In this document: piece after piece, positions 53,155 through 61,842 of the stretch
How the letters are laid out: each line of letters starts with the position of its first letter
How positions within the stretch are numbered: the stretch's first letter is position 1
Origin: Ignavibacteriota bacterium
GTDB lineage: Bacteria > Bacteroidota > Ignavibacteria > SZUA-365
Reading direction: 5' to 3'
Length of the DNA stretch: 64,000 nucleotides
Assembly: GCA_016218045.1 (NCBI GenBank)
Contig: JACRFB010000013.1
Coordinates: 124,001 to 188,000 of the forward strand
Translations under genes and position numbers: made by a program
Notes under the pieces: generated by a model
Databases searched by the model: none
The model's input: the letters and a program-made list of their open reading frames with translations, nothing else
Told to the model about the DNA's origin: nothing

Positions 53155-54294
53155 ATGAAAACAATTCTGTTTCTCGCGGCCATATCGCTGTGCCTGGCAG
53201 GATCGGGGGTACAGACGGCATCGGCACAAGTGAAGAAGGAAAAGAAAAAAATCGAAACGATTTCCGCAGCAAAAGGTGCATGGCTCGGAGTCGCGTTAAA
53301 AAGCGTGACAAAGGAACTGAAGGGTGAGGAAGATTTGAAAACGTCGACCGGAGCCTACATCGATGACGTTATCGATGATAGTCCCGCGGCAGAGGCGGGC
53401 TTTCAGGAAGGCGACGTTGTTATTGAATTCGACGGAAAAAAAATTTCCGATGCCGAGGATCTGCAAAAGGCGGTGAAGGATGCCGGAGTCGGGAAAAAAG
53501 TGAATGTGGTCGTTTTCCGGGATGATGAGAAAAAAACCCTGAGTGCGACACTTACCGAGCAGAAAAAGGACGCCTTTGCACTCGCGGACGCGTATCGCGA
53601 GAAATCGCGCCGATACAGCATCACGCTCCCGCCGGGTGCCCCAACGCCTCCCATGCCTCCGCGCGCGATGCACTTCCGCAGCTCCGCGTCTTCAGGCGTG
53701 TACGGGATGAAACTGCTCGAGTTAAACGAACAACTCGGCGCATATTTCGGTACAACGGATGGCAAGGGTGTGCTAGTCACGGAAGTGAAGAAAGAGAGCG
53801 CCGCGGAGAAGGCCGGCTTCAAAGCTGGCGACGTTGTGCTGCGCGCAGGAAAAAAGACCATCGAAGATGCCGGAGATTTCCGCAGTGTTTTCGGCGCCTT
53901 TGACAAGGGTGAAAGCATCCCCTGCGAGGTAATTCGCAAGGGCGAAAAATTGACGCTGAATCTCGAAGCGGCTGGCGAGGAAGAAAAGGATAACATGTTC
54001 TTTTTCCATTCGCCAGGAAGCGGGATCATGCAATGGAACGGCGAGGGTGATGATGACGAGGCATTTGACATTTCGATACCGGATGTGAACATCGATATTC
54101 AGAGAATAGGTGAAGGCGCCGATCTGAAGGAACTGCAGGAGTCGCTCAAGGATTTGGACGTGCGTGTGGAGGAAGAGAGTGACGGCCCCGGTGTGGTGCG
54201 CAAACGCGTCACTGTCACACCCAAGTCCGGCGAAGGCGGTGGTGAAAAACGGATTATCATCCGTACGGAAAAAAAGGACGGCAAAGATATTTAA
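53155..54294 (+). CDS. Exported protein with two PDZ domains, no protease domain
   Basis: 379 residues from the ATG at 53155. A signal peptide ends near TASAQ. PDZ1 spans about 41-136 (AWLGVALKS, AAEAGFQEGDVVIEFDGKKI) and PDZ2 about 183-272 (GVLVTEVKKESAAEKAGFKAGDVVLRAGKKTI). The tail 280-379 is acidic and disordered-looking, then basic. HtrA-family catalytic residues are absent; the PDZ pair could bind exposed C-termini of misfolded outer-membrane proteins, as DegS does. Its promoter suggests control by the adjacent ECF sigma factor. Confidence 0.87.
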   Translation: MKTILFLAAISLCLAGSGVQTASAQVKKEKKKIETISAAKGAWLGVALKSVTKELKGEEDLKTSTGAYIDDVIDDSPAAEAGFQEGDVVIEFDGKKISDAEDLQKAVKDAGVGKKVNVVVFRDDEKKTLSATLTEQKKDAFALADAYREKSRRYSITLPPGAPTPPMPPRAMHFRSSASSGVYGMKLLELNEQLGAYFGTTDGKGVLVTEVKKESAAEKAGFKAGDVVLRAGKKTIEDAGDFRSVFGAFDKGESIPCEVIRKGEKLTLNLEAAGEEEKDNMFFFHSPGSGIMQWNGEGDDDEAFDISIPDVNIDIQRIGEGADLKELQESLKDLDVRVEEESDGPGVVRKRVTVTPKSGEGGGEKRIIIRTEKKDGKDI

Positions 54295-54352
54295 CAGAGT
54301 CCCGCAGTGGAGGCCGCTCTGAAAAAGGTCCGGCAGCAGCAGCAGATACACG

Positions 54353-54378
54353 AAACCCCCTCATGACGAGGGGGTTTT
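54353..54378 (+). terminator. Rho-independent terminator after the two-PDZ gene
   Basis: Perfect 10-bp stem AAACCCCCTC / GAGGGGGTTT with a 5-base loop, then TTTT, 58 bases past the stop. Confidence 0.92.
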
Positions 54379-54489
54379 CATTTTCCGAGTAGAACTTGCT
54401 GTGCGGTTGAGCACAATGCGGCGGAGGGATTACCTCAGAAGGAACGCGCCGCACGATTCGGTCGGGGGACATCGCGAGGAGGGCACGCC

Positions 54490-55122
54490 TTAGTGGGCGT
54501 CACATCCGTCGTCACACTCCTCACCGCGCACATTTTCCCAACCCTCGCGGAACAGGAACACGGTAATAACCAAAGCGGCAAGTGGATCGGCCTGCCAGAA
54601 TCCGAAAAGCGAATGGGCTCCGAGGCCGATCAACAGAGCGAGCGAGAGCCACGCGCATGCAAGCGTTTCCTTGGCATCCGCGAGCAGGGCGCGGCTCCCA
54701 ATTCTCTTTCCTACCTCGCGTTTCTTCTTTGCAAGGACGGGCATGACAATCAGCGAGAGAGCTGCGATGACGATGCCGGGCAGAGAAGTGGCAGGCGCTT
54801 CGTTTACAAGAAGTTTTTCAACGGACTCATACGCTACCCACGCGCCAAGGAGAAGGAAGGAAAGTCCAACGAATCGAACCGCCAGCTTCTCCCTCCTCTC
54901 TGCCTGCTCCGGCGTCAGTGACGCGTGTCCGCGAAGGCGCCAGATGAGGATGCCTGCAGAAAGTGTTTCGACCACACTGTCGATGCCGAATCCGATGAGG
55001 GCGATGCTTGCCGCCGCCGCGCCGAATCCGACGGAAGCGGCCGCCTCGGCGAGATTATACCCCGCGGTGAAATATGAGAGGGAGAGTCCGCGCTGGTGGT
55101 CGTTCATCGGATGTGCATTCAT
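54490..55122 (-). CDS. Short cation transporter, CDF-like
   Basis: 210 residues, about five or six membrane helices. FGIDSVVETLSAGIL and LLADAKETLACAWLSLAL carry the paired acidic residues of the two metal-binding helices of cation diffusion facilitators. The C-terminal cytoplasmic domain of normal CDF proteins (about 80 residues) is missing; the protein ends in a Cys/His-rich GEECDDGCDAH, perhaps a metal contact. Substrate Zn, Co or Cd is inferred from family only. The neighbour is a ferredoxin. Confidence 0.78.
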   Translation of the reverse strand: MNAHPMNDHQRGLSLSYFTAGYNLAEAAASVGFGAAAASIALIGFGIDSVVETLSAGILIWRLRGHASLTPEQAERREKLAVRFVGLSFLLLGAWVAYESVEKLLVNEAPATSLPGIVIAALSLIVMPVLAKKKREVGKRIGSRALLADAKETLACAWLSLALLIGLGAHSLFGFWQADPLAALVITVFLFREGWENVRGEECDDGCDAH

Positions 55123-55123
55123 G

Positions 55124-55162
55124 GAAAAAATATACGCCGGTGCGCGGGGAACGCACCGGCGT
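55124..55162 (-). terminator. Rho-independent terminator after the ferredoxin gene
   Basis: Perfect 11-bp stem ACGCCGGTGCG / CGCACCGGCGT, 7-base loop, then a run of T on the minus strand. It lies 45 bases past the ferredoxin stop and overlaps the start of the transporter gene's upstream region. Confidence 0.85.
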
Positions 55163-55206
55163 CGGGGGGGCCCTCCGTCCGCGATGGACAGAGGACGGGG
55201 TAAAAG

Positions 55207-55437
55207 TCAGTTCAGAATGACTGCGTCAGACGGGCAGGCCGTTTGACACGACGGCGTCTCGCTGTAGCCTTCGCACATCTTGCATAGTTCGTTCACGATG
55301 AACGTGTATTCATCGGACAGGGGAGGATGAGTCTGGCCGTCGATCGTGTAGGATTCGCCCGCCGCGTAAATCGCGTTGTTCGGACATTCGTCGATGCACG
55401 CGTTGCAGTTGATGCAGTCTTCAGTGATTGTCAGCAT
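55207..55437 (-). CDS. 2[4Fe-4S] ferredoxin
   Basis: 76 residues. Cluster one is bound by Cys8, Cys11, Cys14 and Cys18, and cluster two by Cys52, Cys55, Cys64 and Cys68. The spacing of the second set (an 8-residue insert between Cys55 and Cys64) is the FdxN/Chlorobium type, not the plain clostridial one. It is a low-potential electron carrier. It could serve reductive chemistry such as hydrogenase or pyruvate oxidoreductase, but no partner gene lies nearby. Confidence 0.92.
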   Translation of the reverse strand: MLTITEDCINCNACIDECPNNAIYAAGESYTIDGQTHPPLSDEYTFIVNELCKMCEGYSETPSCQTACPSDAVILN

Positions 55438-55729
55438 GAAAGGTACCTGATATTTGTGGGTGCTTCGTGGAGGTTCTACAGTAATGCTGGTGCAAAAGTA
55501 CCGGTCGGAATTATACCGCGCAATAATTGGATCATCTGATGTCGGGAATGTCTGATTACTCCGAATACAGATATCTCGAAATAACTGCGGCGGGACCAGG
55601 AATATTCTTCACTTCTGTAATGGAAAAACTCGATCCAAGAAAATACATGAGGATGAATCATTCCATCGCTTCAATTCTTTTCTGCGCATCGAGTCGGAAT
55701 TTTTTTCGTTTCCGCGGGTTAATCCTCCG
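55438..55729. other. Intergenic region, no gene supported
   Basis: 292 bases between the ferredoxin and a lipoprotein gene, both on the minus strand. A 68-codon frame on the plus strand (55527-55733) has no ribosome site or recognisable protein content. The region is AT-rich for this window; a ferredoxin promoter should lie in it, but I found no convincing one. Confidence 0.45.
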
Positions 55730-56230
55730 TTAAAAATTCGATTCGTCCTTCCAGAGGGTCATTTTCCATGGTTGCAGAGTCGATGAACGGCGCAGGTCGA
55801 GACTCACCCGGCCATCAACGCGGACGATGTCGCTTGGATTGAACGTGACGGTGAGGTTGAATGTGCGTGACACATTGGCGCGCAGAGAGTCGCCGGAGAA
55901 GCCAACGATATTGTTCCAGACGAGGTTGAGGTTTTGTGCATTCTCGAAGAGGCGGGAGGTAATCCGCATATCCTCGTCGCGCCCCCAACTGAGGTCGACA
56001 AGTTTATCGTAGTCGCGGTAGCTGAAGATAAACTCCTGCGCGAGCAATCCGCCGTAGATCGTCGTGTCCTTGAATGTGTATGCGTAGCGGAAATTCTGAA
56101 AGACGCCATCCACCGTCATCTGGTCGGATATCAGTTGTTCGCCCGTTTCGGATCCGGTATCAATCTCCGGTGCAAAGGGATTACAGCCCAGCAACAAGAG
56201 CGAGAAACTGAAACAAACGACAAAAGGCAT
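55730..56230 (-). CDS. Lipoprotein of unknown function
   Basis: 166 residues from the ATG at 56230, which gives a compact lipoprotein signal ending in LLLLGC. A TTG at 56341 overlapping the upstream stop would add 37 residues ahead of the signal and is less likely. The mature part is beta-rich with RTFNLTVTFNPSDIVRVDG and LSWGRDEDMRIT. No family is recognised. It is the last gene of the ybaB-recR unit. Confidence 0.65.
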   Translation of the reverse strand: MPFVVCFSFSLLLLGCNPFAPEIDTGSETGEQLISDQMTVDGVFQNFRYAYTFKDTTIYGGLLAQEFIFSYRDYDKLVDLSWGRDEDMRITSRLFENAQNLNLVWNNIVGFSGDSLRANVSRTFNLTVTFNPSDIVRVDGRVSLDLRRSSTLQPWKMTLWKDESNF

Positions 56231-56337
56231 ACGGAAAATGGATGTGTGCCGAGAGAACGTGTTCACGCGCGTTTCGTCCTTCGTCGATGGACGACGGAGC
56301 AGCAAGCCGGCCTGCGTGATATTGGAAGCGCTGTCTG

Positions 56338-56958
56338 TCAATTCGCGAAACGCCCCTTGAGTTCACTCCAGGAAGGGAGATTCCCCACCGGTGAATCCAT
56401 CCATCGGACAATGCTCCAGATGGACGTGCGGTCCGGCGCCAAGACGAACTGGAGGTTGCCCTGCACGGTCTCTGCCGTTCCACCGATCCCATGGGGAAAG
56501 ACGAGTGTGTAATCGCCCTGATAGACGGCCGAATCGGAGGCGAGGAGGGTAAACCGGCCGTTCAGAGCGAGTGAAGACACTGCGCTCGAGGGTGTGAGAG
56601 CGGCGAGTGCCGCGAAATACGATTTCTCGGACGCGAGCGACCAGTCGGTGAACACTGATGCATACCGTGCAGCGGCAGATGCGGTCGGAAGGAAGGAAAA
56701 CGAACGGCCCGTGCTGAGCGTGTCGGGCATACACCGGATATAGTTGGATTCGTTTCGTTCCGCGATCGCGTTGCGCAGGTTCTCGATGACGATGTCCGGC
56801 GACGTCGGCGGAGTGAAGGTGGCACTGCCCGTGTTCGGCAGCTCGGGATCGCGTGTGTCGAAGAGACCACAGCCGGCCAACATGGCCGCAATGAAAACAC
56901 CCGAGGCGATGCATGTGTATTGCCGGCGAGTGACGGATCTGAGTGCGCGATTGGTCAT
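56338..56958 (-). CDS. Lipoprotein of unknown function
   Basis: 206 residues from the ATG at 56958, with the lipobox AAMLAGC. The ATG overlaps the methyltransferase stop (ATGA). The mature part contains IVIENLRNAIAERNESNYIRCM and QGNLQFVLAPDRTSIWSIVRWMD, reminiscent of small exported NTF2-like folds, but this is weak. Adjacent to a second lipoprotein, so both may act at the outer membrane. Confidence 0.68.
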   Translation of the reverse strand: MTNRALRSVTRRQYTCIASGVFIAAMLAGCGLFDTRDPELPNTGSATFTPPTSPDIVIENLRNAIAERNESNYIRCMPDTLSTGRSFSFLPTASAAARYASVFTDWSLASEKSYFAALAALTPSSAVSSLALNGRFTLLASDSAVYQGDYTLVFPHGIGGTAETVQGNLQFVLAPDRTSIWSIVRWMDSPVGNLPSWSELKGRFAN

Positions 56959-57689
56959 GGGTCCATCCGGGCAAGTAAAATACATCGCGGGGACACACGG
57001 GTAAACGGATTTCCCTGGTAGTCGCCAAATGCGTGCAGCGTGCGGAGCCCCGCGCGCGCGAGCATCGATTCGAGTTCCGATCTTTCGAACAAGCGCACGG
57101 ATTCATGGTAGAGGCGCCGGTCGTTTTCGCGTTCGATGCGGATGTCTTTTTCGATGCGTCCGTCTCTGATCGCACGGTGTTCGCGTACGATACCCCCAGG
57201 GATCGAGCGCGCACTTTCCGGCTGCAGCGATGATCGCACATAGGCAGGATTCAGATAATCGAGCATGTACCAACCATCGGGACGCAGGCAGGCGGCCACT
57301 TCCAGGAATACGGCCGCGTTTTCGTCGTCTTCGATGAAGTAGCCGAACGCCGTGAAGAGTTGTGCGACACCGTCAAAGCACTGGCTGAAAGGGACGTGCC
57401 GCATGTCGGTTCGCACAAGATGGAGTTGTGATCCATAACGCCTTGTTTTCCGATGCGCGACAGCGAGGAGGGTTTGTGACAGGTCGGCTGCGACTACCTC
57501 ATAACCCCTGCGTGCAAATTCAAACGCGTGGCGGCCAGTGCCGCAGGCAAGATCGAGCAGACGCGAGGGCGGGAGCAGTCCTGTCGCCGTTGTGAACAGT
57601 TCAACGGCCTGCCGTGCTTCATCGGCGTCGCGATGGCTGTAGACTTCCAGATACAAGGCATCAGCGAACCAGTTCTTGTACCACGCCAT
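56955..57689 (-). CDS. SAM-dependent methyltransferase
   Basis: 244 residues from the ATG at 57689, 22 bases after recR. Motif I is LDLACGTGRH (45-54), followed by VVAADLSQTLLAVAH and the motif near VRTDMRHVPF. The class I Rossmann fold is clear; the substrate is not. The C-terminal half (YHESVRLFERSELESMLARAGL) is typical of small-molecule methyltransferases. It belongs to the ybaB-recR operon. Confidence 0.88.
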   Translation of the reverse strand: MAWYKNWFADALYLEVYSHRDADEARQAVELFTTATGLLPPSRLLDLACGTGRHAFEFARRGYEVVAADLSQTLLAVAHRKTRRYGSQLHLVRTDMRHVPFSQCFDGVAQLFTAFGYFIEDDENAAVFLEVAACLRPDGWYMLDYLNPAYVRSSLQPESARSIPGGIVREHRAIRDGRIEKDIRIERENDRRLYHESVRLFERSELESMLARAGLRTLHAFGDYQGNPFTRVSPRCILLARMDP

Positions 57690-57711
57690 GGGAGGTGCAA
57701 TCGACCCGTGT

Positions 57712-58311
57712 TCAACCAACGGCGATGCGGCCTTCCAGCGCGCGGCTGATAGTGGCGTTGTCCGCATACTCGAGGTCGGTGCCGATGGGAAGACCGCGGG
57801 CGATGCGCGTGACACGCACATCCAGCGGAGTGAGGAGGCGGGAAAGGTAGAGCGTTGTGGCCTCGCCCTCGACGTTCGGATTCATTGCGAGGATGATTTC
57901 GGTGACACCCGCCCTCGCCCGTCCGAGCAGTTCGTGTATATGGAGGTCGTCGGGGCCGATGCCGTCGAGTGGAGAAAGCCGGCCTCCGAGCACATGGTAG
58001 AGACCCCGAAAATCATTGGTCCGTTCGATGGCGAACACATCGGTCGATTCCTCCACGACACATATCAGAGCAGGATCCCGACGCCCGCTTGTGCAGATGG
58101 CACAAGGATCGGTTTCCGTGATATTGCAGCACACCGAGCAGGTGCGGACATTTTCCTTCACGTCAAGAAGCGCGCGCGCCATCTGTTCGGCTTCCTCGCG
58201 CGAGATCTTGAGAATGTGCAGCGCCAGTCTTTGCGCCGTCTTGCGGCCGATGCCCGGCAGACGTGAGAATTGCGCGATCAGATTGTCGAGAGACGGTGAT
58301 GTGGATAACAT
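57712..58311 (-). CDS. recR: Recombination mediator RecR
   Basis: 199 residues. A helix-hairpin-helix start ([17 protein letters not shown]), a C4 zinc finger (Cys58, Cys61, Cys70, Cys73) and a Toprim domain ([38 protein letters not shown]) are all present. It helps RecF/RecO load RecA at gaps. It follows ybaB by 10 bases, the classic ybaB-recR gene order. Confidence 0.96.
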   Translation of the reverse strand: MLSTSPSLDNLIAQFSRLPGIGRKTAQRLALHILKISREEAEQMARALLDVKENVRTCSVCCNITETDPCAICTSGRRDPALICVVEESTDVFAIERTNDFRGLYHVLGGRLSPLDGIGPDDLHIHELLGRARAGVTEIILAMNPNVEGEATTLYLSRLLTPLDVRVTRIARGLPIGTDLEYADNATISRALEGRIAVG

Positions 58312-58321
58312 GAGGAAAGAC

Positions 58322-58663
58322 TCAACGGAGGCCGAGGGATCCTAGATCAAGGCCCGGAATGGATGGGAGCATCGAGTTTGTCGCGCTGCCGAGTTCGCGC
58401 GCCGCGAGTTCGCGCGATTGTTCCAGGGCGCGGTTGACCGCGGCAAGGACAAGATCCTCAAGCATGGCTATCTCGTTAGGATTGACCACCCCCGGTTCTA
58501 TCGAGATAGAGAGCAGCTCCTGTTTTCCATTCGCACGCACCTTCACCATTCCGCCGCCCACTTCGGCAGTGACCTCCATGGCGCGGAGTCGCTCGTGCGC
58601 CTCGCCCATGCGCTCCTGCATCTCCTTCACCTTCGCGAGCATTTCGGGGATATTCAAGTTCAT
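58322..58663 (-). CDS. ybaB: YbaB/EbfC family nucleoid-associated protein
   Basis: 113 residues from the ATG at 58663. The dimer core [24 protein letters not shown] and [21 protein letters not shown] match the family, which binds DNA and shapes the nucleoid. The Gly-rich end [10 protein letters not shown] is normal. Upstream of recR, as in most bacteria. Confidence 0.92.
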   Translation of the reverse strand: MNLNIPEMLAKVKEMQERMGEAHERLRAMEVTAEVGGGMVKVRANGKQELLSISIEPGVVNPNEIAMLEDLVLAAVNRALEQSRELAARELGSATNSMLPSIPGLDLGSLGLR

Positions 58664-58779
58664 AGTGTTACCTTCATACGGAAACAAACGTGGCTATACC
58701 GCACAATGTACGGGAATAGGCCGAGAGGTTATAGCTCCGCGATCACTTCACCCCAGCTCCGCGTGCGGTTCCGAAAGAT

Positions 58780-60072
58780 TCAGCCGAGGAACAGGTAGAG
58801 AACCAGTCCGAGTCCCGTAAGCAATACCGCCCCGAAGCCGGGAAGTGTATATCGACGAAGCGTCACGGCGCCAAGGGACATAGCGATACCCGCCTTCACA
58901 ATGGTATTCACGGTAATTGCGAGGATGATCGCAATTGCAGCAACCGAATCGGTGACGCTGCCGGCTTTGGACAGATTCGCCATGGACAGGGTGATCGCAT
59001 CAACATCGGTGGTGCCGGCAAGCCCCGCCGCAAGTAGAACGCCATTGTCACCGAGATAGATCTGCGCCGCTTTCGAAACGAACAGGATGGCCGCGAAAAT
59101 CAGACCGAATTTTATCGCCGAGAATAATTCAAAGGGATTCGCAAGCTTTACATCGTCGTAGGTGTGTTTTCGGACGCCGAACAGAAGCAGTACGCTCGAT
59201 GCAATCCCGACCAGGGTTAGAATGGCGACGAAGGGCCAGATGAATTGGAAGAGCTTCTGATTCGTCACGGCGATCATGATCAGTATGCGCGGATACATGA
59301 TGGTGCACGCAAGAACAATGGCAGAGGCAAACGTCTTTCCCAGTTCGGGAGCAACCTTGCTCTTCTGCGAAAAAGAGAGAGTGACCGCCGTGCTCGAGAC
59401 GAGTCCGCCGAGCAATCCCGTCAGTGCGATACCCTTGCGGGAGCCAAAAACCTTGACGAGGATGTAGCCGAAAAAACTGATGCCTGCGATGAGTACCACC
59501 ATGTACCAGATGTGCCGCGGATTGAGTACGTCGAGGGGGCCGAAGGTCTGGTTCGGCAACACCGGGAGAATGATCGCGGTGATGATGGCGAACTTGAGCG
59601 TAGCGTAGAGATCTTCTTCGCTGACGCGTTTGATAAACGCCTCGAGTGGTGATTTCAGCGAGAGGAAGAGGGCCACAATCACTCCCGCCGCGATGGAGAT
59701 TGCATACATCTCCCAGTAGATCAGCGCACCAAGCAGAAAAATGATGACGGCGGATACTTCGCTTGTCGCGCCGTAGAATCCATCTCGCGCCTCGAAGACG
59801 TACGACACGATTACAAGCCCAAAAAACGCCGAGGCCAGAGCTACGAGCACCCAGTGTGAAACGATGTGCCCGATGAGAGCGGAAAGGAAGCCGGCGAGTC
59901 CGATGAGCGGGTAGGTGCGAATGCCGGCAAAGAGTTTGTGACGCTCTTCGAGGGAACGCTCGCGCTCGATGCCGACCAGTGCTCCGACCAGGAGGCTGAT
60001 GCCGGCCTTTTGAAAAAGGACAGTCACATCCGAAAAGTCCGGTTGTGACACGATCTGCGAAATCGAATCCAT
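58780..60072 (-). CDS. DUF4010/MgtC-like membrane protein
   Basis: 430 residues from the ATG at 60072 (60081 is an alternative). It begins with an MgtC-like segment, GALVGIERERSLEERHKLFAGIRTYPLIGL, and continues with the DUF4010 block (GLLGGLVSSTAVTLSFSQKS, GLAGTTDVDAITLSMA). About twelve membrane helices. MgtC relatives affect magnesium homeostasis and ATPase control. Transport is not established. Confidence 0.85.
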   Translation of the reverse strand: MDSISQIVSQPDFSDVTVLFQKAGISLLVGALVGIERERSLEERHKLFAGIRTYPLIGLAGFLSALIGHIVSHWVLVALASAFFGLVIVSYVFEARDGFYGATSEVSAVIIFLLGALIYWEMYAISIAAGVIVALFLSLKSPLEAFIKRVSEEDLYATLKFAIITAIILPVLPNQTFGPLDVLNPRHIWYMVVLIAGISFFGYILVKVFGSRKGIALTGLLGGLVSSTAVTLSFSQKSKVAPELGKTFASAIVLACTIMYPRILIMIAVTNQKLFQFIWPFVAILTLVGIASSVLLLFGVRKHTYDDVKLANPFELFSAIKFGLIFAAILFVSKAAQIYLGDNGVLLAAGLAGTTDVDAITLSMANLSKAGSVTDSVAAIAIILAITVNTIVKAGIAMSLGAVTLRRYTLPGFGAVLLTGLGLVLYLFLG

Positions 60073-60226
60073 GAGGAACATGCCAAACACCCAGAGAAAG
60101 GAGAGGGGAGTGACGGGCGGGAGAGCCCTGGCGCAACATTCGCGCAAGTATACCGAAAAGCGGGACTATGCAACAGGGCTGTGGCGCGTCACCCCACACG
60201 CTTCCGCGAATGATTCGCGGGCTGTG

Positions 60227-60991
60227 TCACACGGCGGCGCGCAGCATATGCTTGCGCACGTGATGGGCCAGAAGGTCGGCATCCGCCGAAGGGAGGGGAT
60301 GACGGGTTGCAGGCAGCACCGCCAACGATCCCGCCGGAAGAGCGCGGAACAGCGCAACCGCCTCGTCGAGAGGTACAAGTTCATCACGATCACCGATACT
60401 GACACATACGGGGACGGTGACGGATGCAAGGGCGTCTTCTGGAAAGTGTCCGGCGAGTCCAAGAATCATGGACGAGGCCGCCCGGCACAGGTCCTGCCAA
60501 TGACCCGTACCCTGAGACGCGTGCAGCGACTCGAGCCGGTCGGCCCAGCGTGGTTGTTTGGCGCGGATGACCTCGGGATCGAGCGCATGGGTGAAAGCAT
60601 TGATGGCCGCATCGGTCCAGTAGAACTTCGTCCCGTGCATGTAGATTGAGAGGATGTTTCCGGGCACCGTGCGTTCAAGTTGCAGCGCGACATATCCGCC
60701 GAGACTATAACCGACGACATGCGCCTGCGTGATACCCTCGGCGTGAAGAACGGCGCGGACATCGTCACACAATCCCTGCACGGAAAAAGCGTCGGGCGGC
60801 GCGATCGACCGGCCGTGCATCCGAAAATCGATACCCACCACGTAATGCGTGTGCGCAAGGCGCTCGGCAAGAGGCGCGAGCTCGGATTGATAGGTGCCGA
60901 GGATGCCGTGGAGCAGCAGGACCGCCGGATCGGTTCGATTGCCGGAGGTGTCGTAGGTGAGCGATCCGTCGAGAGTTTGAAGTATGGGCAT
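60227..60991 (-). CDS. Alpha/beta hydrolase
   Basis: 254 residues. The nucleophile elbow is GYSLGG (Ser96), the oxyanion stretch LLLHGILG lies near residue 27, and DRDELVP plus TRHPLPS supply the acid and histidine. Cytoplasmic by sequence. Substrate unknown; the family spans esterases, dehalogenases and lactonases. It lies on its own between the MgtC-like gene and a divergent exported protein. Confidence 0.88.
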   Translation of the reverse strand: MPILQTLDGSLTYDTSGNRTDPAVLLLHGILGTYQSELAPLAERLAHTHYVVGIDFRMHGRSIAPPDAFSVQGLCDDVRAVLHAEGITQAHVVGYSLGGYVALQLERTVPGNILSIYMHGTKFYWTDAAINAFTHALDPEVIRAKQPRWADRLESLHASQGTGHWQDLCRAASSMILGLAGHFPEDALASVTVPVCVSIGDRDELVPLDEAVALFRALPAGSLAVLPATRHPLPSADADLLAHHVRKHMLRAAV

Positions 60992-61095
60992 GAGGATACA
61001 ATCTCAAGAAAAGGTGATACTGCGCGCGGAATCGACTGTTGCGGGATACTGTGCGGTGTTATGTTACGCCGCATCGTCAAGAAGATCAAGATACC

Positions 61096-61842
61096 ATGTC
61101 GAAAGCCGTCCGTCCCCTTGTTGGACTTTCCATCGCGATCATCCTCTTCGCCTCGGCACGTGCGCAGGATCACCCGCGCACGGTGGGTGAAATAGCCGTT
61201 CCGAGCGGCTGCTCGCGGGCAGCCGTACAGGCGCCCTCGTTCGGTGCATGGCTTCGCGCGCTCCCGCTCAAACGTGACACACAGATCCGCGGCTTTGATG
61301 GATCGACCATACGGAACGGCATCTACTCGGTTCTTGCGGTCGTGGACATGCCCTTGTTGTTCAGACGCGATCTGGAACAATGCGCGGATTTTTGCATGCG
61401 CTTCTGGGCCGAATATCATAAGACCGCAAACATGCTCGACGCCTTATACCTCTTCGAATACAGCGGAAAAAAAACGCGGTTCCGCACCTCCGGGCTGTCG
61501 TACCAAGCCTTCCTGCGCCGCGCGTTCAACGGATCGAATTCCCATTCGCTCAAGAAAGGGTGCAGTGCGGTGGACGACGACAACGCCGCCCCCGGCGATA
61601 TGATCGTGCAGAATGAGCGTGGCGGCATCGGACACGTGTCGATGATTCTCGATGCCTGTGTTTCAGCGAAAGGCGAGAGGTACTATCTGATCGGCTTCGG
61701 TTTCATGCCCGCGCAGGAGTTCCATATCGAAAGGGCGGACGCAGAACACGGGCGCGTCGGTTGGTTTACACTCGACGGATTTGTACGATGGCTTCGAGAG
61801 AACCTGAACGTGGGTGAACCGGTGCTCCGTCGTTTTCCTTAG
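61096..61842 (+). CDS. Exported DUF4846 family protein
   Basis: 248 residues from the ATG at 61096 with a signal peptide ending near ARAQ. The DUF4846 pattern is clear: PSFGAWLRALPLK, LEQCADFCMRFWAEYH, the block APGDMIVQ followed by GHVSMILDACVSAKG, and FMPAQEFHI. The family is common in Bacteroidota and has an NlpC-like look, but function is unknown. Its stop overlaps the convergent hypE end by 4 bases. Confidence 0.86.
   Translation: MSKAVRPLVGLSIAIILFASARAQDHPRTVGEIAVPSGCSRAAVQAPSFGAWLRALPLKRDTQIRGFDGSTIRNGIYSVLAVVDMPLLFRRDLEQCADFCMRFWAEYHKTANMLDALYLFEYSGKKTRFRTSGLSYQAFLRRAFNGSNSHSLKKGCSAVDDDNAAPGDMIVQNERGGIGHVSMILDACVSAKGERYYLIGFGFMPAQEFHIERADAEHGRVGWFTLDGFVRWLRENLNVGEPVLRRFP

Noticed and set aside
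55527-55733. 68-codon frame in the ferredoxin-lipoprotein gap
   Set aside because: No ribosome site, no known domain, and it would overlap the lipoprotein gene end.
59129-60199. 356-codon minus-strand frame over the DUF4010 gene
   Set aside because: It is another frame of the same DNA; the true frame has membrane helices and family motifs, this one is rich in Arg/His/Pro typical of shadow frames.
60466-61419. 317-codon minus-strand frame across the alpha/beta hydrolase
   Set aside because: The overlapping hydrolase has the full catalytic set; this frame has none and an Arg/Ser/Pro composition typical of a shadow.
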